The translations under genes and the position numbers were made by a program. A stretch of 6,163 nucleotides of DNA from CAYFNK01 sp964393215 (GTDB taxonomy: Archaea; Nanobdellota; Nanobdellia; SCGC-AAA011-G17; PNOQ01), in assembly GCA_964393215.1 (NCBI GenBank), contig CAYMSW010000038.1, positions 1 to 6,163 of the forward strand, in the 5' to 3' direction. This document shows positions 1 through 6,163 of the stretch, piece by piece. The stretch's first letter is position 1, and each line of letters opens with the position of its first letter. The notes under the pieces were generated by a model. The model was given only the letters and a program-made list of their open reading frames with translations, was not told the DNA's origin and did not search any database.

Positions 1-2
1 CT

Positions 3-53
3 TTAACTGATGCTGAAGAAATAACTAAATATGTAAAGGAAAATTGGGATTGA
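3..53 (+). CDS. 3' tail of an unidentified upstream gene (partial)
   Basis: Only the last 16 codons are visible, giving LTDAEEITKYVKENWD and then TGA at 51-53. The other two + frames are closed almost at once, by TAA at 4-6 and TGA at 8-10. The Glu/Lys-rich helical composition and the 7-base gap to the hsdM start make a genuine same-strand gene end plausible, probably co-transcribed with the RM genes. An open stretch this short could also arise by chance in AT-rich DNA. I do not recognise the protein and assign no function. Confidence 0.45.
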   Translation, partial: LTDAEEITKYVKENWD

Positions 54-60
54 TAGCAAA

Positions 61-1800
61 ATGGCAGAACAGGTAAACAACTCAGCAGAATTAGCATTCA
101 TTTGGGAATCTAAAGAAACTCTTAGAGGAGTATATAAACAACATCAATTCCAAGATATAATTCTTCCCTTTGTAGTTTTAAGAAGAATCGAAAGTGTTTT
201 AGAAGATGAACGTCAGAATATTGAAGAAGAATTTGGAAAAGGTCTAGATAAACTAGAAAAAGAACAAAGAAAAAATATTATTTCTACAAAAGTTCTATCT
301 AAATTAAATTTTGATAATAAATCCAAATTTACATTTAAGATTTTGGCTTCAGAGAAAGACACCGCAATAAAAGATAATTTCAAATCTTATATCAATGGAT
401 ATACAGATAATATAAAAGATATTCTTGAAAAGTTTGGCCTCTTAAAAGAATTAAATAAACTTGAGGGAGATAAATTATTATATCCTTTAATTAAGCAATA
501 TTCTGAACTTGATCTTTCACCAAAAGTACTTGATAATCATAAGATGGGCTATATTTTTGAGGAATTAATCCGAAGATTTTCAGAACAATCTGGGGAAGAA
601 GCAGGAGAACATTTTACCCCAAGAGAAATAATTGAACTAATGGTCAATATTTTAATTGATAATGATAAAATCTCTGATGGAGAAGTAAAAACAATTTATG
701 ATCCTGCTTGTGGAACTGACGGGATGTTAGTAATAGGAAAAGAACATATTCTCAAAGAAATTAATCCTAGAGCCAATATTCTTGTTTATGGGCAAGAAAA
801 GCAACCTGAAACTTGGGCGGTTGGAGCATCAGATATGCTCTTGAAAGGAGAAGATGCGGGAAAAATAAGGTTGGGTAACACTTTAACTGATGATAAATTT
901 GCTGATGAGACTTTTGATTATATGCTTTCTAATCCTCCATTTGGAGTTGATTGGAAGAAAGATAAGCAAAAAATATTAGATGATACTTCTGGAAGATTTA
1001 ATAAAAATATGCTTCCAAGAGTTTCTGATGGCGCTTTTCTATTTTTATTACATATGATTTCAAAGATGAAAACGCCTCAAGAAGGAGACAGTTCTATTGC
1101 TATCGTATTTAATGGATCTCCATTGTTTACTGGTGATGCAGGTTCTGGAGAGAGCGAAATAAGAAAACATTTAATTGAAAACGACCTTGTAGAATCAATT
1201 ATTGCCTTACCTAGAGATTTATTTTATAACACTAATATTGCTACCTACATATGGGTTGTTAGAAATAAAAAGGAGGAAGGAAGAAAGGGAAAAGTTCAAT
1301 TAATTAATGCAATAGAATTTTATAAAAAAATGCGTAAGAGCTTGGGTAAAAAAACAAAATATATTCCTAAAGAACAAATTCAAAAAATTTCTGATATTTA
1401 TCAAGCATTTAAAGAAAGTGAACATTGCAAAATTTTCGACAATAATGATTTTGGATATACTAAACTATTCTTAGAATTAACTGATGTTGATGGAAAAGGA
1501 GATCCGAAGAAAGAAACAGTAATGAAAAAAGTTAAAGGAAAAATGCAAGAAGTGACGCAAGCAGTTAAGATTAATGATGCAGAATATATTCCACTAAAAG
1601 AGAATATTGACGAATATTTGAAAAAAGAAGTTGAAAAACCATTTAAGATAAAAAAACAAACTGTTGGTTATGAAGTTAATTTCACACAATATTTCTATAA
1701 GTATAAACCCTTAAGAAAGCAAGAAGAAGTAATTAAAGAGTTTAATGAATTAGAAGTTGAGAATAAAGCATTATTGAAAGATTTAGGGTTGATGAAATGA
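61..1800 (+). CDS. hsdM: Type I restriction-modification DNA methyltransferase subunit (HsdM)
   Basis: HsdM transfers a methyl group from S-adenosylmethionine to adenine N6 in the site chosen by HsdS. It is also a core part of the restriction complex with HsdR. The N-terminal helical HsdM domain covers about residues 8-150 (AFIWESKETLRG, then FVVLRRIE). The family signature AGEHFTPREI begins at residue 181, SAM-binding motif I is DPACGTDGML (214-223), and catalytic motif IV is NPPF (291-294). Later hallmarks are GSPLFTG (352-358), DAGSGESEIR (359-368) and LPRDLFYNT (383-391). The C-terminal tail FTQYFYKY (541-548), followed by a Glu/Lys helix, is typical for the family. The length of 579 residues is normal. 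The ATG at 61 is chosen because the conserved N-terminus follows directly; GGGA at 46-49 is only a weak ribosome site. One oddity is Asp220, where family members usually have Gly. The stop overlaps the hsdS start. The identification is very secure; methyltransferase activity is inferred. Confidence 0.97.
   Translation: MAEQVNNSAELAFIWESKETLRGVYKQHQFQDIILPFVVLRRIESVLEDERQNIEEEFGKGLDKLEKEQRKNIISTKVLSKLNFDNKSKFTFKILASEKDTAIKDNFKSYINGYTDNIKDILEKFGLLKELNKLEGDKLLYPLIKQYSELDLSPKVLDNHKMGYIFEELIRRFSEQSGEEAGEHFTPREIIELMVNILIDNDKISDGEVKTIYDPACGTDGMLVIGKEHILKEINPRANILVYGQEKQPETWAVGASDMLLKGEDAGKIRLGNTLTDDKFADETFDYMLSNPPFGVDWKKDKQKILDDTSGRFNKNMLPRVSDGAFLFLLHMISKMKTPQEGDSSIAIVFNGSPLFTGDAGSGESEIRKHLIENDLVESIIALPRDLFYNTNIATYIWVVRNKKEEGRKGKVQLINAIEFYKKMRKSLGKKTKYIPKEQIQKISDIYQAFKESEHCKIFDNNDFGYTKLFLELTDVDGKGDPKKETVMKKVKGKMQEVTQAVKINDAEYIPLKENIDEYLKKEVEKPFKIKKQTVGYEVNFTQYFYKYKPLRKQEEVIKEFNELEVENKALLKDLGLMK
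1797..1800 (+). other. hsdM/hsdS start-stop overlap (ATGA)
   Basis: The hsdS start codon ATG (1797-1799) shares bases with the hsdM stop TGA (1798-1800). Such four-base overlaps usually mean that ribosomes finishing the first gene re-initiate on the second. This fits two subunits that form one M2S methyltransferase. The coupling itself is inferred. Confidence 0.85.
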
Positions 1801-3086
1801 ATAATACTAAACAATATAAAAATATGGAGAATAAATGGATTGAAACTGAAAAATTCCCAAAAAAAAGATTAAAATATTTAGTTGAATTTGATAGGGGAAT
1901 TGAACCGGGAAGTAAAAATTACGGAATAGAAGGCAAAGGTAAGAGATTTATTCGTGTTAATGATGTAGGTAGTTCAAATAAAGATAAAGTTTTTGTTGAT
2001 ATAGAAACTGAAGCTATTTGTGCCGAAGAAGATATTTTACTTTGTCTCGATGGTTCTCCTGGGATAGTGGCTAGGGGCTTTGAAGGAATATTTTCTACTG
2101 GTTTAAGAAAAATTAAGTTGGATAGTGATTTTTTGGATTACAATTATTTGTGGCATTCATTAAATTGCGATTTTGTACAAGAATGTATTCATTTTTTTTC
2201 AAAAGGAACAACAATAATGCATGCTAGTAGGGCAACAAATTATTTAATACAACCATTGCCCCCAAAAGAAGAACAAATAATTATTGCTGATTTTCTTGAT
2301 GATAAAACTAAAAAGATTGATAAGATTATTGAAAATAAGAAGAAACAAGTTGAATTGTTGAAAGAATATCAAAAAATTATCTTAGATAAATTGGCTATGG
2401 AAGGAATCAATTTAAATTTAGAAAATACTTCTTTTAAATTTATTCCAAAAAAAGCAAAAGAATGGAAGATTAGTAAATTGAAGAAATATGTAGAATTTAA
2501 TAATGATGCTATTAAATCAGGTCCATTTGGTTCTTCATTAAAAAAAGAAATTTATGTAAAATCAGGATATAAAATCTATGGTCAAGAACAGGTTATTGTT
2601 GATGATCTTACAATTGGAAATTATTATATAAGTTCTAAAAAATTTGAAGAAATGAAAGGTTTTTCAATAAAATCTGGAGACATTTTGATTAGCTTAGTCG
2701 GAACCTATGGGAAAATAAGCATAGTACCAAATAAATTTGAACAAGGGATAATTAACCCACGACTATTAAAAATCTCTTTTAATAAAAATTTGATTTTGCC
2801 TAAATTTGCAAAGCTAATTTTGCAATCCAAATATATAAATTCACAACTAGAAAAGGTGAGTAGAGGTGGTACGATGGGTGTATTAAATACGAGATTAATA
2901 AAAGAATTAGTCGGAGTATTCCCATCACTTAAAGAACAGGAAGAAATTATTGATTATTTAGAAAAACACAATTCTCGTTGCAAAGAATTGATAACTTTCA
3001 AATATAAAGAAATCTCTAAATTAGAAGAATTTAAAAAAATACTAATAAATAATGCTGTTACTGGCAAAATTAAGGTAAGTACTTAA
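1797..3086 (+). CDS. hsdS: Type I restriction-modification specificity subunit (HsdS)
   Basis: HsdS chooses the DNA target for both methylation and restriction. It has two target recognition domains (TRDs), each followed by a conserved helical spacer. TRD1 covers about residues 20-153, with FIRVNDV (51-57), DGSPG (85-89) and FSTG (99-102). The central spacer starts at LPPKEEQ (154-160) and continues as a Lys/Glu-rich probable coiled coil to about 205. TRD2 covers about 222-374, with SGPFGSSL (241-248), VGTYGK (301-306) and INPR (319-322). The distal spacer starts at FPSLKEQ (375-381) and ends in the classic AVTGKI near the C-terminus. The 429-residue length is normal. The start ATG lies in an ATGA overlap with the hsdM stop, which suggests translational coupling and helps keep M and S in balance; a weak AGGG lies at 1785-1788. 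An A8 tract at 1859-1866 and a T8 tract at 2192-2199 are possible slippage points. The target sequence cannot be read from the protein by eye. Confidence 0.96.
   Translation: MNNTKQYKNMENKWIETEKFPKKRLKYLVEFDRGIEPGSKNYGIEGKGKRFIRVNDVGSSNKDKVFVDIETEAICAEEDILLCLDGSPGIVARGFEGIFSTGLRKIKLDSDFLDYNYLWHSLNCDFVQECIHFFSKGTTIMHASRATNYLIQPLPPKEEQIIIADFLDDKTKKIDKIIENKKKQVELLKEYQKIILDKLAMEGINLNLENTSFKFIPKKAKEWKISKLKKYVEFNNDAIKSGPFGSSLKKEIYVKSGYKIYGQEQVIVDDLTIGNYYISSKKFEEMKGFSIKSGDILISLVGTYGKISIVPNKFEQGIINPRLLKISFNKNLILPKFAKLILQSKYINSQLEKVSRGGTMGVLNTRLIKELVGVFPSLKEQEEIIDYLEKHNSRCKELITFKYKEISKLEEFKKILINNAVTGKIKVST
3072..3076 (+). promoter_or_regulatory. Weak Shine-Dalgarno-like site for hsdR
   Basis: AAGGT lies inside the last codons of hsdS, 11 bases before the hsdR ATG at 3088. 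It is the only purine-rich match of this kind close to that start. The spacing is longer than ideal, so re-initiation after the hsdS stop (3084-3086) may contribute. The assignment rests on pattern alone. Confidence 0.4.
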
Positions 3087-3087
3087 A

Positions 3088-5952
3088 ATGACAAGACCAA
3101 CTGAAGAAAAGTTTGAATCACATTTTTGTGATAAACTAGGAAAAAATGGATATAGAAAGAGATTAAATCAAAGTATTGATTTAAATTACCATATTGATGA
3201 AGATTTATTAGTTGAATTTTTAGAAAAAACACAGCCAGAAGAATTAAATCAAGTAAAAAATGATGTTGGCAATGATTGGCTTGAAAAAATTAAAAAAGAA
3301 ATCAATAAAGAACTAAAAGATAAAAAATTATTTGAAGTTTTAAAAGAAGGGATTAATGTTTATAATAATAGATTAAAATTAATCTATTTTGAACCTGAAA
3401 CAACTCTAAGTAAAGAAGAAAGAAGAAGGTATGAATCAAATATATTTAGTTATGTAAGACAATATACTTTCAAGCTAGAAGCAATTGATTCAATTGATAT
3501 TGTTTTATTCTTGAATGGAATTGCATTAATAACAATAGAATTAAAAAGCCAATGGAACGGTCAAGTTGTTGATGACGCTGTTTATCAATATATTCAAAGA
3601 GATAAAAACCTACAAATATTTAAAACACCAATTCTTCATATTGCTTCAGATACTGAAAAGGCAAAAGTAACAACCCATTTTAAAAGAAATTCTTCAGAAG
3701 ATTTTGTTTGGTTCAATAAGGATGTAGAGAATCCCACAGTAAAAGAGGAATATGCAGTAGAATACTTATATAATGAAATTCTACTTCCAAAATCATTAAT
3801 TGAGATTATTGAACATTACCTTTATTGTTTCTATGAAAAATTGCCAAATGGTAAAAAAATTAGAACCTTTTTCTTTCCAAGATACCATCAAAGAAGAACA
3901 GTAATTAATTTAAACAGAGATATTGCAAAGAAATTCAAAAAAGACAAAAAATTAAATTTAAGATATCTTATACAACATTCTGCTGGTTCTGGAAAAAGTT
4001 ATACTATATCGGTTTTACAGAAATTTTTGAGATATATGCATATTGAAAACAAACCAATATTTGATTCAATAATTATCCTAACAGATAGAGTAAATTTAGA
4101 TAGCCAATTAAAAGGAACTATTAGTGCGTCAGAAACTCAACAAAATTTGATTGAATATGTTGAAAAAACACCAGATCTTGCTAAAGCACTAAACAAAAAT
4201 ACAAAAGTTATCATCACCACAATTCAAAAATTTTCTGTTAAAAAATTAAATGAAATATTAGAAAGACAAAAAGATAAAAAAATCTGTTTTATAATTGATG
4301 AGGCACATCGTTCTCAATCAGGGAAATTACATAAAAATATGGTTGGTTATTTTGAGCCAGAGGAAGCAAATATTCAAGAAGAATTAATATCTGGGATTGG
4401 AAAAAGAACCTTTCCAAATTGTGTATTTGTAGCTTTAACTGCAACACCTAGTGGCAAGACAATAAATATGTTTGGTCAACCTTTTGATGTTTATAGTATG
4501 GACCAAGCAGAACAAGAAGATTATATTTTGAATGTTTCAGAAAATATAATCACTTATAACACCCTATATCAGCTTTCTCACAAATTAAAAAGTGAGGAAG
4601 AATTTCCGCCATTAATTGTTGCTAAAAAACTAAAAAATAAGGCTTACGAAGATGAAGGACTTATAAAAAATAAACTGGATATTATTTTAAAAATCTTTGA
4701 TAATCATACCAAATACGCAATAAAAAATAATTCTGCAAAAGCAATGATTGTGACAAGTAGTAGGAAAGCGGCCGTTAAATATAAATTAATACTTGACGAA
4801 ATTTTAAAACAAAAAGGATTAAACTATAAATCCTTAGTCGCATTTACTGGTAGTATTCCTCTCAAAAGAAGAAAAAATCAACCATATACAGAAGTTAATA
4901 TGAATAATATTAAAGATAAAATAGAAGAAGAGTTTAAAAACCCAGAATATAGATTTTTAATTGTAGCCAATAAATTTCAGTATGGATTTAATCAACCACT
5001 TTTACACACTATGTTTTTAGATAAATCCATCTCTGGAATAAACGCTGTTCAGACAATCAGTAGATTAAATAGAATTTTTCCAAATAAACACAATACCTTG
5101 GCTGTTGATTTTACAAACTCTTATAATGAAATTATTAAAGCATTTAAAAGATTCAAAAAAGAAGTGAATGATTATTCTGGTTTAGATGTAAAAGAACTCC
5201 CAAGAATTTATCAGGAGATATTGAAATGCAATATTTTCACTAAAAAGGATGTTGAAAAATTTAAGAAATACACGGAAGAAAATAAACACCCTAGACACTT
5301 AGAGCATATAGCATCCGAAATTAAAAATAAAGTTAATAAAAAATATTCTATAGAAGAAAGAAGGACATTTAGAAGCTTGTTAAACAAATTTAATAACACT
5401 TTCAAATATCTTAATAATCTTTTAATAATAAAGGATATTGAATTGAATAATTTTGCATTATTCTCTTATTATATCTACAATTATTTAAATCCACTTGGTA
5501 AAAGCGGAAAACTTGATGAGGAATTAAATAAAGTATTTTTAAGAAGACATAAAATAAAATTAGAAAAAACTAAAACTGAAGAAACAAAAGAAAGAACCTC
5601 CAAATATGGTGGGAAAAAGGATATTAGATATACTACAGTCAAAGAAGTCGTTGAATCAATCAATTCTAAATTTGAGCTAACTCAAGATGATAATGAAAAG
5701 GGAATAATTGAAGATTATATGAATAAAGTTATAGAAGATGACGAAATAAAATCAGATCTTTTAGCAAATAAAGGGAAAGACATGAATAAAATTTATAGAG
5801 ATGTAGTTTCAAAAAAATTAAAAAATAAATTTATTAATTATTTTATTTCAAATAATACTGAAAAAGTTTCAGATTACCTAAATAATGGGATAGATAAATT
5901 CATAAATTTTGAGGCATTTAGGTTGACTACGGCGAATTTAGGAATTATTTAA
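3088..5952 (+). CDS. hsdR: Type I restriction endonuclease / DNA translocase subunit (HsdR)
   Basis: HsdR is the motor and nuclease of the type I complex. It pulls DNA through the bound enzyme using ATP and cuts it when translocation stalls. The N-terminal nuclease domain shows D137, E151 and K153 (IELK), followed by Q167-Y-I-Q-R. The superfamily 2 helicase core has AGSGKS (Walker A, K303), the TDRV segment (D333), TTIQKF (377-382), DEAHRS (404-409), TATP (451-454), VTSSRKAA (555-562), FTG (586-588), QYGFNQP (631-637) and SRLNR (658-662). A Lys-rich helical C-terminal region follows, as expected for the part that docks on HsdM-HsdS. The RYHQ and HSAGSGKS wording matches the roughly 950-1050-residue HsdR branch, and 954 residues fits it. 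The ATG at 3088 leads straight into the family N-terminus, one base after the hsdS stop. The oddity is motif V, which departs from the usual QTGFDQP. The stop overlaps that of the opposing radC gene. The identification is very secure; cleavage activity is inferred. Confidence 0.97.
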   Translation: MTRPTEEKFESHFCDKLGKNGYRKRLNQSIDLNYHIDEDLLVEFLEKTQPEELNQVKNDVGNDWLEKIKKEINKELKDKKLFEVLKEGINVYNNRLKLIYFEPETTLSKEERRRYESNIFSYVRQYTFKLEAIDSIDIVLFLNGIALITIELKSQWNGQVVDDAVYQYIQRDKNLQIFKTPILHIASDTEKAKVTTHFKRNSSEDFVWFNKDVENPTVKEEYAVEYLYNEILLPKSLIEIIEHYLYCFYEKLPNGKKIRTFFFPRYHQRRTVINLNRDIAKKFKKDKKLNLRYLIQHSAGSGKSYTISVLQKFLRYMHIENKPIFDSIIILTDRVNLDSQLKGTISASETQQNLIEYVEKTPDLAKALNKNTKVIITTIQKFSVKKLNEILERQKDKKICFIIDEAHRSQSGKLHKNMVGYFEPEEANIQEELISGIGKRTFPNCVFVALTATPSGKTINMFGQPFDVYSMDQAEQEDYILNVSENIITYNTLYQLSHKLKSEEEFPPLIVAKKLKNKAYEDEGLIKNKLDIILKIFDNHTKYAIKNNSAKAMIVTSSRKAAVKYKLILDEILKQKGLNYKSLVAFTGSIPLKRRKNQPYTEVNMNNIKDKIEEEFKNPEYRFLIVANKFQYGFNQPLLHTMFLDKSISGINAVQTISRLNRIFPNKHNTLAVDFTNSYNEIIKAFKRFKKEVNDYSGLDVKELPRIYQEILKCNIFTKKDVEKFKKYTEENKHPRHLEHIASEIKNKVNKKYSIEERRTFRSLLNKFNNTFKYLNNLLIIKDIELNNFALFSYYIYNYLNPLGKSGKLDEELNKVFLRRHKIKLEKTKTEETKERTSKYGGKKDIRYTTVKEVVESINSKFELTQDDNEKGIIEDYMNKVIEDDEIKSDLLANKGKDMNKIYRDVVSKKLKNKFINYFISNNTEKVSDYLNNGIDKFINFEAFRLTTANLGII

Positions 5953-6163
5953 CCAATGCATAAATTTTCATCTTTAAAACTAAAATATTTATTTTTCCCA
6001 ACTATTACGTGATCCAATAACTTAACGCCCAATAATTCTCCTGCTTCTATCAGTTTCTCAGTTATTTCTTCATCTTCAGGACTAGGCTCACAATCTCCAG
6101 AAGGATGGTTATGTACTAATATCACAGAATTAGCTCTCTCCCTAATAGCTCCAACAAAAACCT
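5949..6163 (-). CDS. radC: RadC-family JAB/JAMM-domain protein, C-terminal part (partial)
   Basis: Seventy codons of the C-terminal end are visible on the minus strand. The gene starts beyond the right edge, and its stop TAA reads from 5951 to 5949. The peptide includes ILVHNHPSGD followed by EPSPED, which gives the metal-binding JAMM pattern H-x-H-x7-S-x2-D intact. It also has the RadC-typical LIEAGELLGVKLLDHVIVG and ends in FKDENLCIG. The glutamate of the JAMM site would lie upstream, outside the window. RadC proteins carry a JAB domain like those of deubiquitinating metalloproteases. Their biochemical role is unsettled, and the old link to DNA repair is doubtful. Relatives occur both as core genes and in genomic islands near defence genes. 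The gene converges on hsdR with a four-base overlap and is not part of the RM operon. I cannot tell from this fragment whether the N-terminal helix-hairpin-helix region of full RadC is present. Confidence 0.93.
   Translation of the reverse strand, partial: VFVGAIRERANSVILVHNHPSGDCEPSPEDEEITEKLIEAGELLGVKLLDHVIVGKNKYFSFKDENLCIG

Noticed and set aside
881..892. A 12-base match, CTTTAACTGATG, between 881-892 and 1-12
   Set aside because: Both copies encode ordinary Leu-Thr-Asp in AT-rich genes, and the match ends at once on the right. It looks like chance, not a mobile-element repeat.
1798..1800. Possible recoding of TGA, as in some AT-rich or uncultivated bacteria
   Set aside because: Reading through this TGA gives no HsdM-like sequence, and hsdM already has its normal C-terminus. 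No TGA occurs inside the three long genes, and Trp is coded by TGG.
1797..3086. An invertible hsdS shuffling system
   Set aside because: There is only one hsdS, no truncated hsdS copy, no recombinase gene and no inverted repeat pair visible in the window.
5211..5405. Minus-strand open frame of 64 codons opposite hsdR
   Set aside because: It lies wholly inside the well-supported hsdR frame. Its Leu/Phe/Ser-rich peptide is what the complement of Lys/Glu/Asn-rich coding sequence produces. It has no recognisable domain.
5481..5663. Minus-strand open frame of 60 codons opposite the hsdR C-terminal region
   Set aside because: It is a shadow of hsdR, with the same hydrophobic Ser/Leu/Phe composition and no family signature.
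61..5952. BREX, DISARM or another methylase-containing defence system
   Set aside because: The methylase, specificity and helicase-nuclease genes are all standard HsdM, HsdS and HsdR. None of the other genes typical of those systems is visible.
5940..6000. A rho-independent terminator between hsdR and radC
   Set aside because: I found no GC-rich stem followed by a T run on either strand. The short ATGCAT palindrome at 5956-5961 is too small to count.

Overview
The window is AT-rich (roughly 30% G+C by eye) and densely coding. It is dominated by one complete type I restriction-modification (RM) locus on the + strand, in the order hsdM (61-1800), hsdS (1797-3086), hsdR (3088-5952). The three genes are packed as one transcription unit: hsdM and hsdS overlap by four bases (ATGA), and one base separates hsdS from hsdR. 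Before hsdM lies the 3' tail of another same-strand gene (stop 51-53), so the operon may begin outside the window. After hsdR, the opposite strand carries the 3' part of a radC-like JAB/JAMM-domain gene, which runs off the right edge. Its stop codon interlocks with that of hsdR.

How the genes work together, from established knowledge of the family: HsdS carries two target recognition domains and reads a split DNA site. HsdM with HsdS forms the adenine methyltransferase that marks the host genome. HsdR adds an ATP-driven DNA translocase and a nuclease, so unmethylated invading DNA is cut far from the site. All three genes are full length, and nearly all family landmarks are present. These are the D-ExK nuclease, GSGKS, DEAH, TATP and SRLNR motifs in HsdR, NPPF in HsdM, and two recognition domains with two conserved helical spacers in HsdS.

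The details worth a second look are departures from consensus inside this otherwise ordinary system. HsdM motif I reads CGTDG instead of the usual CGTGG. HsdR motif V reads QYGFNQP instead of QTGFDQP. The two longest homopolymers I could find (A8 and T8) both lie in the first half of hsdS, where a one-base slip in either direction hits a stop within about ten codons. I see no sign of a wholly new system.

Organism: the standard genetic code fits. TGA ends hsdM and the upstream gene, tryptophan is TGG, and the stops give family-typical lengths. The proteins are rich in Lys, Glu, Asn and Ile, and Arg is mostly AGA. This suits a low-G+C bacterium, possibly an uncultivated lineage, and radC points to Bacteria rather than Archaea. 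Nothing here fixes the taxon.
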